Assembly: GCA_001872925.1 (NCBI GenBank)
Contig: MNYD01000006.1
Span: 461-5,819 of the forward strand
Direction: 5' to 3'
Length of the DNA: 5,359 bases
Source of the DNA: Dehalococcoidia bacterium CG2_30_46_19
GTDB taxonomy: Bacteria > Chloroflexota > Dehalococcoidia > GIF9 > AB-539-J10
The position numbers were made by a program, and so were the translations under genes. Every line of letters begins with the position of its first letter. The first letter of the stretch is position 1. Of the stretch, positions 1 through 5,359 are shown piece after piece. The notes under the pieces were generated by a model. It was not told the origin of the DNA. It searched no databases and saw nothing but the letters and a program-made list of their open reading frames with translations.

Positions 1-103
1 GCATATCATAACCTCGCCGTATCATCCATAACCCAATAGCAGAATGTAGAAATACTACTACACGGCCAAGGGTAAGATTAACCTCTTGCCCAATATCCCC
101 CTT

Positions 104-120
104 TTGCAGACACTGTGCAA
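104..120. promoter_or_regulatory. Near-palindrome abutting the -35 box, possible operator
   Basis: A 17-bp sequence reads TTGCA, seven bases, then TGCAA. Six of eight symmetric base pairs match (TTGCAnAnnnTnTGCAA), and the element ends three bases before the candidate -35 box. Size and position fit a binding site for a dimeric helix-turn-helix regulator, but no regulator gene is in the window and no second copy was seen. It could be chance. Confidence 0.27.
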
Positions 121-122
121 CC

Positions 123-149
123 TTGAAAATAAAATTGTTTAGTTATAAT
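123..149 (+). promoter_or_regulatory. Candidate sigma-70-type promoter of the helicase-nuclease gene
   Basis: TTGAAA (123-128, five of six matches to TTGACA) and a perfect TATAAT (144-149) are separated by 15 bp, slightly shorter than the usual 16-18. Transcription would begin near 156-157. This leaves a leader of about 45 nt that contains the AGAGGA ribosome binding site and ends at GTG 201. The geometry supports GTG 201 over the upstream in-frame TTG 123 and ATG 150, which would not be on the transcript. The boxes are seen directly; promoter activity is inferred, and the short spacer is the main weakness. Confidence 0.5.
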
Positions 150-187
150 ATGCTTGAAAAGCTGGCGCATTTGCATCCCATAGGCAA

Positions 188-193
188 AGAGGA
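188..193 (+). promoter_or_regulatory. Ribosome binding site that decides the helicase start (AGAGGA)
   Basis: AGAGGA lies seven bases before GTG 201, the ideal spacing. It is the only convincing Shine-Dalgarno sequence near any in-frame start from 123 to 201. The sequence before TTG 123 is pyrimidine-rich or mixed, and that before ATG 150 is AT-rich. The resulting protein starts MDVSEVNDKL, shortly before the first helix (RAIRLFTFLKEL). Confidence 0.55.
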
Positions 194-200
194 ACAAATT

Positions 201-3200
201 GTGGATGTTTCTGAAGTCAATGACAAATTAATAAGGGATAGAGCTATCCGCCTTTTTACATTTCTTAAGGAACTGGCTTTGCTTAGAACCAAAGTCACAA
301 GAGACCTATCTGCATATGAGCATGTGGTATGGTTTCATGAGGTGCCCGAATACAAGGGTTGTTTCTCTAGATTGTCCCCAGAATCAGATGAAACACAGGA
401 TGCAGTGTGGCTTGAAATTCAAAGACCTAAAGAGCCCCAAAAACCGCCTATACCATCTTCCTGTTTGAAATGGCTGGATGATAGCTCCGAAGCCGACCCT
501 CTGGTTGAGCCGCGCTTAAGAGACAAGGTACCATCGCAGAATACATTATCCTCCGATCAATTCGAGCGGCTTGCTGACCACCCAGAAATATTAGAGGATT
601 GGCAGCGTTATATTCAGGATAAGTGGCTTCCATGGGCTGAAGTATATAAAACTTGGAAAGCAGCCAATGACCTCTACCTTCAACTTTTCGCGATTCATCA
701 GCAGATAAAGAAGCTCGGTGAGCGCTATGAGCTTCTACTCGGTTTGGGACTTCTAACCTGGGAGACACCGAATAATCAGCGTATTAAGCGGCATATCGTT
801 GTAGGAGATGCTTACCTTACCTTCGATGCTGATCGAGCCAAGTTCGAGCTGCAAGGGGCACCTGGGGGTATCAAGCTTCGCTTTGAAACTGACATGGTTG
901 AGCAAGGCTATCTCCCACCATTGGACCAACAGAAGGAGATTGAAGCCAAGTTAGATTCAATCCAGGAATCACCGTGGAATAAAGATGAACTTAATAAAGT
1001 CTTGCGAAGCTGGATTCAATCAATGAGTCCAGATGGAACATACTCTGATTCCTTGGTTCCTCCGGAGAAATACACAAGAATGCCTACTGTTACCTTTGCC
1101 CCCGCAATAATACTTCGGGAACGCACCCAGCGAAGTCAAGTCCAATGTTTCGCTAACATTGCTGATCAGATTAGTAGCGGTGGCAACGTTCCCTCGGGAG
1201 TACAGCTCCTCTGCGAAATATCTGAGAATACTCCCGAACTTGATGACGACGGGAGGCGTACAGATAGTGGAAAGCCTATAGACAATACGCTTTACCTCCC
1301 GCTACCCGTAAATGAAGAACAGAAGCAAATTGTTAATCAAATCAGAAATCGCCGAGGAATCTTGGTACAGGGACCACCAGGCACTGGTAAAAGCCATACA
1401 ATCGCCAACTTAATCTGTCACTTGCTTGCTCAGGGTAAAAGGGTCTTAGTTACCAGCCAAACGCCTCGCGCACTTAGGGTGTTGAAAGACAAAATACCTG
1501 AAGATGTGGCGGCTTTGTGTGTTACTCTCTTGGGTAATGATCAGGCTGCTCGTCGAGAACTCGAGGAATCTGTCCAGAGCATTAACCAGAAATATTCTGA
1601 ATGGAATCCGACCAGGAGTCAGGAAGCAATAACATCGCTTAGATCGAATTTGTTTGAAACGCAGAAGAATATAGCTGATAAAAATCGACTCTTAAGAGAG
1701 CAACGGGAAATAGAGACGTACCACCATCAAGTAGCTGGTGGAACCTATAGCGGCACGGCTCAACAGATTGCTCGTCGAATCAAGGAAGAGGAAGGAAAAT
1801 TCGCTTGGATAGCTGATGATATAGGGGACAATGAGCCCTGTCCATTATCAATCTCAGAGTTCATAGAGCTAGTGCAGTTATACAGGGAGCTATCTGAAGA
1901 GCATTGTTCGGAGCTGAAGCAAGAAGTAGTTAGCCGAGAGGACATACCAGATATCGCTCACTTTGTCAGGATGGTAGATGATGAAAAAGCCGCCAAGCAG
2001 AATCTTGAAGCGCGTACTTCTCGGCGTCAATCATTCCGCTTTCGCATACTTGAACAACTTCAGGAAGACACGATACAGTCCTTGCACAGTTCCGTATCTG
2101 GTCTGATTGCAGCAATAGGCAGCATCAAACAGAGATTTATATGGATTCCCCAGGCTGTATCAGATATGTTAAGTGACAACGATACACCGTGGAAAGGGCT
2201 TCGTGACCTCATGGTGCGACATTTGAGCGGTTTACAGGAAAAGGCTGCCACCGCTCAAGCGACTGAGATTCAAATTCCAGACTCTATGAACAGAAAAGGG
2301 CTCCGGGTTGACGCCCAGGATCTTTTAGATCATTTAAAAAAAGGCGGGAGGATAGGGTGGAAATTTCTCGCTCCTCAGGTAGTAAAACGAACTCGCTACA
2401 TAATGGATGAGGTGCGAGTGAATGGGCAAGCGTGTTCAACGATAGAAAACCTTGCTCTTCTTATTGACTATTTAGATTTACTTGGTGAGATTCAGTATTT
2501 GTGGTCAGCATTGCAGGGGAGAGACAAAAGGGAAGAAGGCTCTCTGCTGGTACAGGTTGGATATCTTGAGGAGCGCCTCGAGGCTCTTGAGGCAGTTATT
2601 GGACTTGAAAGCTATCTGGACGTAGCAAAGGCTAACGTGAAGGCTATCGAGGGCTTGGCGGAGCCACAGTGGCATAGAATGGAAGAACTTGAGGAGATGG
2701 CTCTCGATCTTGAAGCTGTAGAAGCCGAGCATGCTTTCAAGCACGCGAGGTCCGCAATCGAAGACAGTATTCGGAAAGTCCGTATTGTGCAGTCTAGCCC
2801 TAAAGGACATATGCTGAACCAGGAGCTTCTCACCGCTCTGGAAGGGCGCGACACTAAGGCACTGGCGAGATGCCTTGATAAGCTCGAAACTCTTGAACTG
2901 GGTCACGAGCGCTTACTTAAACGTGACAAACTTCACGAACAGCTAAACAAAGCTGCACCGAAACTTGCTCGACAATTACGGAGCACATTTGCTGACAATA
3001 GCTGGGAGCAACATGCGAGGAGCTTTGAAGCGGCTTGGGCATGGAAGCAAGCCGATAGATGGCTAACCAAGTTTAACCAAGAGCACGACAAGATAAGACT
3101 GGAAACGGAACTACAACAGCTTTGTGCAGATGAACGAAGAATCATTTCGGAACTCGCCGCTGCAAAAGCCTGGGAGAACTGCCTGCAGCGTATGACAGAG

Positions 3201-5006
3201 CACCAGCGAGCTAACCTTATCGCTTGGGCAAAAACTATAAAAAAAATCGGTAAGGGGACTGGAAAGTATGCCCCCATGTATCGCAGACAGGCACAACAGT
3301 ATATGGACGAGTGCAAAGGGGCAATACCAGCGTGGGTCATGCCCCTTTATCGTGTATTCGAGACGGTGAAGCCTGAACCTGAGGCTTTCGATGTCATAAT
3401 CATAGACGAAGCCAGCCAGACCGGCCCTGAGGGGTTGGTCATCCAGTACCTGGCGAAACAGTGTATTGTAGTTGGTGATGATGAGCAGATAAGCCCCGAC
3501 GCAGTTGGCATTGACCTAAGTGAAGTGAACATGCTTGTCGAGAAGTATCTTAAGGACATCCCTTTCAATAACCGGTATGACCCGCAAACTAGCCTTTTTG
3601 ATCAGGCTGATATTCGCTTTGGAGGGAGAATTGTGCTACGGGAACATTTCCGCTGCATGCCAGAGATAATTCAGTTCTCCAACGATCTCTTCTATAAAGC
3701 AACTCCACTGAAGCCTTTACGCCAATATCCATCACAGAGACTTGAGCCAATAATAGTGCGACAGGTAAAGAATGGCTTCCGCGAGGGAGACAGTAGCCGA
3801 GCCCTAAACCGCCCTGAAGCTGATGCATTGGTTGATACTATAGCGGAATTTTGCTCATTAAAAGAATATGCTGATAAAACCATGGGAGTCATATCGCTTC
3901 AGGGCGAGGCTCAAGCCAAATACATTGAAAGCAAATTGCTTACCCGTCTGAGTCCTGCTGAGATAGAAAAACGCAGGGTGGTTTGTGGTGATGCCTACGC
4001 TTTCCAGGGTGATGAGCGCGATGTCATCTTTCTGAGTATGGTGGCAGCCCCAAACGAGAGAATAGGAGCGTTAGTAAGAGGGCCCGACCAAAGGCGTTTC
4101 AATGTGGCTGCCAGCAGGGCTAGAGACCAAGTAGTGCTGTTCCATACTGCAACCTTGAATGATTTGCATCCTGATTGCATGCGTCACAAGCTACTAAAGT
4201 ACTATTCGAACCCTGCCCGCCAGACGCAAGATATTGATCTCAGTCGCTGCGAGTCGCAGTTTGAGGGAAAGGTGTGTCTCGCAATAGCCAACAAAGGCTA
4301 CAAGGTTATTCCCCAATATCGGGTGGCAGGATATCGCATTGACTTAGTGGTTGAAGGAACAAAGAACCAACTTGCGGTGGAATGTGATGGTGATGAATGG
4401 CATGGTATTGAGCAGTATGAAGGGAATGTGGCTCGCCAGCGCGTACTGGAACGGTGTGGCTGGAGGTTTTGGAGGATTCGAGGAAGCGAATATTACCGGA
4501 ACCCCGAAGATTCCCTAAAGTCTCTTTGGAGAACATTGTCCGAAATGGGCATTCAACCTCTATCTGGCACTGGATTCGATGAGGAGAACTTATCAAAACA
4601 CGAGCAACGCAGCACGGTCGAGGGTATTGGATGGAGCCCTCAGCCTACCGACAGGATCGGGCTAGCGGATATCACAGCCGTAGGAGAGAAGAGAGAACCA
4701 ATATGGCAAGCACCAGCGCTACCAGATAGCCTCGTTCAACAACCGCAGACGCAGGAACCGAAACCAAAGAGCACCACACAGATAGTAGCCGAATCGGAAA
4801 TTTATAATTACCCTCCGCACTTCTTTTTTAGTTTGGCTCACTGGGCAAAGGAAAGAGAAAAGCTTAAGCCTTGGGAGAGACGCTTAATGTTTGATATTGG
4901 TAGGTACCGCACTCGGGGCTGGCAAATATCGGAGAAACAAGAGCGTCAGGCTCTTCGCATTATTCAAGAAGCAACAGAAGCCGGTTTCTCCGAGACTAAA
5001 GGCTAG
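201..5006 (+). CDS. Superfamily 1 (Upf1-like) helicase fused to a C-terminal Vsr/DUF559-like nuclease; putative defence protein
   Basis: Predicted cytoplasmic ATP-dependent nucleic-acid translocase with an attached endonuclease; no signal peptide or membrane segment is seen. Residue numbers count from GTG 201 (1601 aa). Helicase motifs seen: Q-motif-like NEEQ (371-374), Walker A GPPGTGKS (391-398), motif Ia VLVTSQT (415-421), Walker B DEASQ (1069-1073), motif III GDDEQ (1092-1096), motif IV LREHFR (1146-1151), motif V FQGDERD (1268-1274), motif VI NVAASRAR (1301-1308). About 640 residues rich in charged, heptad-like helices separate motifs Ia and II. The nuclease (about 1350-1455) shows E1355, D1381, E1394-C-D1396-G and a later GW...RIRGSEYY...NP pattern, as in MTES_1575/DUF559 and Vsr-like PD-(D/E)XK enzymes. 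A basic, Pro/Gln-containing linker and a WER...SEKQ helical module (about 1535-1601) end the protein. Start choice: AGAGGA lies 7 nt before GTG 201. In-frame TTG 123 (1627 aa) and ATG 150 (1618 aa) lack a ribosome binding site and overlap promoter-like boxes. All catalytic motifs look intact. The defence role is inferred from architecture; a DNA repair role is the main alternative. Confidence 0.9.
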   Translation: MDVSEVNDKLIRDRAIRLFTFLKELALLRTKVTRDLSAYEHVVWFHEVPEYKGCFSRLSPESDETQDAVWLEIQRPKEPQKPPIPSSCLKWLDDSSEADPLVEPRLRDKVPSQNTLSSDQFERLADHPEILEDWQRYIQDKWLPWAEVYKTWKAANDLYLQLFAIHQQIKKLGERYELLLGLGLLTWETPNNQRIKRHIVVGDAYLTFDADRAKFELQGAPGGIKLRFETDMVEQGYLPPLDQQKEIEAKLDSIQESPWNKDELNKVLRSWIQSMSPDGTYSDSLVPPEKYTRMPTVTFAPAIILRERTQRSQVQCFANIADQISSGGNVPSGVQLLCEISENTPELDDDGRRTDSGKPIDNTLYLPLPVNEEQKQIVNQIRNRRGILVQGPPGTGKSHTIANLICHLLAQGKRVLVTSQTPRALRVLKDKIPEDVAALCVTLLGNDQAARRELEESVQSINQKYSEWNPTRSQEAITSLRSNLFETQKNIADKNRLLREQREIETYHHQVAGGTYSGTAQQIARRIKEEEGKFAWIADDIGDNEPCPLSISEFIELVQLYRELSEEHCSELKQEVVSREDIPDIAHFVRMVDDEKAAKQNLEARTSRRQSFRFRILEQLQEDTIQSLHSSVSGLIAAIGSIKQRFIWIPQAVSDMLSDNDTPWKGLRDLMVRHLSGLQEKAATAQATEIQIPDSMNRKGLRVDAQDLLDHLKKGGRIGWKFLAPQVVKRTRYIMDEVRVNGQACSTIENLALLIDYLDLLGEIQYLWSALQGRDKREEGSLLVQVGYLEERLEALEAVIGLESYLDVAKANVKAIEGLAEPQWHRMEELEEMALDLEAVEAEHAFKHARSAIEDSIRKVRIVQSSPKGHMLNQELLTALEGRDTKALARCLDKLETLELGHERLLKRDKLHEQLNKAAPKLARQLRSTFADNSWEQHARSFEAAWAWKQADRWLTKFNQEHDKIRLETELQQLCADERRIISELAAAKAWENCLQRMTEHQRANLIAWAKTIKKIGKGTGKYAPMYRRQAQQYMDECKGAIPAWVMPLYRVFETVKPEPEAFDVIIIDEASQTGPEGLVIQYLAKQCIVVGDDEQISPDAVGIDLSEVNMLVEKYLKDIPFNNRYDPQTSLFDQADIRFGGRIVLREHFRCMPEIIQFSNDLFYKATPLKPLRQYPSQRLEPIIVRQVKNGFREGDSSRALNRPEADALVDTIAEFCSLKEYADKTMGVISLQGEAQAKYIESKLLTRLSPAEIEKRRVVCGDAYAFQGDERDVIFLSMVAAPNERIGALVRGPDQRRFNVAASRARDQVVLFHTATLNDLHPDCMRHKLLKYYSNPARQTQDIDLSRCESQFEGKVCLAIANKGYKVIPQYRVAGYRIDLVVEGTKNQLAVECDGDEWHGIEQYEGNVARQRVLERCGWRFWRIRGSEYYRNPEDSLKSLWRTLSEMGIQPLSGTGFDEENLSKHEQRSTVEGIGWSPQPTDRIGLADITAVGEKREPIWQAPALPDSLVQQPQTQEPKPKSTTQIVAESEIYNYPPHFFFSLAHWAKEREKLKPWERRLMFDIGRYRTRGWQISEKQERQALRIIQEATEAGFSETKG

Positions 5007-5035
5007 GGAGGTGGTGGCAAGGGTAAACATCTCCC
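5006..5035 (+). other. Stem-loop overlapping the stop codon of the helicase gene
   Basis: GGGAGGTG (5006-5013) can pair with CATCTCCC (5028-5035). This forms an 8-bp stem with one G-U pair and a 14-base loop, beginning at the last base of the TAG stop. No T-tract follows (the next bases are ACAAGATTG), so it is not a standard intrinsic terminator. It might protect the 3' end of the transcript, weaken readthrough into thiC, or mean nothing. I did not find a better terminator between the two genes. Confidence 0.35.
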
Positions 5036-5060
5036 ACAAGATTGAAAAGGGCAACGTTTC

Positions 5061-5177
5061 TTGGTAATTGGTGGCATGCTTTACTTATCAGCTAACCAAG
5101 AATATCGCCTTCCACAGATAGCTAATCAGTTGCACAATTCGTCAGTTTGTACAGTTCCCAAGCTTGCATTGGTAATT
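5061..5177 (+). repeat. Two copies of a 9-bp direct repeat TTGGTAATT in the intergenic region
   Basis: TTGGTAATT occurs at 5061-5069 and 5169-5177, both within the gap before thiC. The second copy falls between the candidate thiC promoter boxes. A CTTGGT/ACCAAG inverted pair (5060-5065 and 5095-5100) includes the start of the first copy. Copies this short could be chance. They may instead be paired protein-binding sites. Confidence 0.2.
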
Positions 5178-5192
5178 ATGTTATGCTAGATT
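5164..5192 (+). promoter_or_regulatory. Weak candidate promoter for thiC (extended -10)
   Basis: TTGCAT (5164-5169) and TAGATT (5187-5192) are separated by 17 bp, with TGC directly before the -10 as in extended -10 promoters. The -35 matches only in TTG, and the -10 matches four of six positions. If used, transcription would begin near 5199, only a few bases before ATG 5204. This would give an almost leaderless message and explain the missing ribosome binding site. It would also exclude ATG 5183 as the start. Confidence 0.25.
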
Positions 5193-5203
5193 TGTTGCCT
5201 AAA

Positions 5204-5359
5204 ATGACCCAGATAGAATTAGCTAAACAGGGTATTGTTTCACCCCAGGTAAAGCGTGTGGCTGAGAAAGAGGGGGTGGAGACGGATTTTATACTGCAAG
5301 GTCTGGTTAGCGGCGTCATTGTGATACCAGCCAGCCCCAACCACGCCAATTTGGTTCCC
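5204..5359 (+). CDS. thiC: Phosphomethylpyrimidine synthase ThiC, N-terminal 52 residues (truncated by window end)
   Basis: ThiC is the cytoplasmic radical-SAM enzyme of thiamine biosynthesis that converts aminoimidazole ribotide to hydroxymethylpyrimidine phosphate. The visible frame starts MTQIELAKQG and continues with VAEKEGV (residues 19-25), then G-L-V-S-G-V-I-V-I-P-A (34-44) and an N-H pair (47-48). This order (MTQ-E-A--G, VA-KE-, then G-IVIPA-xxNH) is the familiar start of bacterial ThiC. The frame is open to the last base of the window. The family is normally about 430 residues, and its C-terminal iron-sulphur cysteine motif lies outside, so completeness cannot be judged. There is no clear Shine-Dalgarno before ATG 5204. 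An in-frame ATG at 5183 would add seven residues (MLDLLPK) and also has only a weak site. It lies 197 bp after the helicase gene, with no obvious functional link. Identification rests on recall of the N-terminal pattern. Confidence 0.82.
   Translation, partial: MTQIELAKQGIVSPQVKRVAEKEGVETDFILQGLVSGVIVIPASPNHANLVP

Noticed and set aside
45..62. TGTAG/CTACA inverted repeat with an 8-base loop
   Set aside because: A five-base stem is at chance level, and no T-tract or other context suggests a terminator or RNA.
12..122. In-frame extension of the helicase frame upstream to base 12
   Set aside because: The frame is open but has no ATG, GTG or TTG between 12 and 122. Its translation is Cys/Pro/Arg/Thr-rich and unlike a protein start, and it lies upstream of the apparent promoter.
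1..142. Open reverse-strand frame from 142 down to base 1 (contains G-D-I-G-Q-E-V-N-L and V-V-V-F-L-H)
   Set aside because: It looks protein-like in places, but the only start codon is an ATG close to the window edge without a ribosome binding site. It would need the sequence to the left to support a gene.
2505..3340. Reverse-strand frames of 80-135 codons inside the helicase gene
   Set aside because: They are Ser/Cys/Leu-rich antisense shadows of a convincing forward gene with intact motifs, and they lack any recognisable domain.
5006..5035. Intrinsic terminator for the helicase gene
   Set aside because: A hairpin is present, but it is not followed by a run of T, so I list it only as a stem-loop.
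5076..5189. 37-codon forward frame starting M-L-Y-L-S-A-N-Q in the gap before thiC
   Set aside because: There is no properly spaced ribosome binding site and no recognisable protein. It overlaps the candidate thiC promoter, and its length is within chance for a 197-bp gap.
1..5359. CRISPR array, tRNA, rRNA, insertion sequence ends or attachment sites
   Set aside because: No regularly spaced repeats, cloverleaf-like segments, transposase frames or terminal inverted repeats were seen in the short non-coding parts.

Overview
The window holds one very large gene, almost certainly a single-protein nuclease-helicase, followed by the first 52 codons of a second gene on the same strand that I read as thiC (thiamine pyrimidine synthase). 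Base composition looks moderate by eye. The codons AGA, AGG and ATA are used freely, and the large gene probably starts at GTG. This points to a bacterium that is not a typical enterobacterium, but I cannot place it in a phylum from this window alone.

Layout. Bases 1-122 hold no gene I can support. They end in a 17-bp near-palindrome that abuts a promoter-like pair (TTGAAA, 15 bp, TATAAT at 123-149). Bases 201-5006 encode a protein of 1601 aa. An unrecognised N-terminal region comes first, followed by a complete set of superfamily 1 helicase motifs. The helicase core is split by an insertion of about 640 residues rich in heptad-like helices. A Vsr/DUF559-like (MTES_1575-type) nuclease domain of the PD-(D/E)XK fold follows, and the chain ends in a small helical module. 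The same reading frame is open further upstream (TTG at 123, ATG at 150). Those codons coincide with the apparent -35 and -10 boxes, and the only good ribosome binding site precedes GTG 201, so I prefer that start. Bases 5007-5203 are an intergenic stretch with a hairpin over the stop codon, no recognisable TPP riboswitch, and a weak promoter-like element close to the thiC ATG at 5204.

Interpretation. The helicase-nuclease has the general layout of large one-gene anti-phage proteins such as the helicase-Vsr class (for example Hhe), but I do not recognise a DUF4011 or DUF3320 domain in it. It has its own promoter signals and sits beside a housekeeping biosynthesis gene with no evident functional link. 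That is what an accessory defence gene inserted next to a core gene would look like. The biochemical reading (DNA/RNA translocase plus endonuclease) rests on visible motifs. The defence role is inference.
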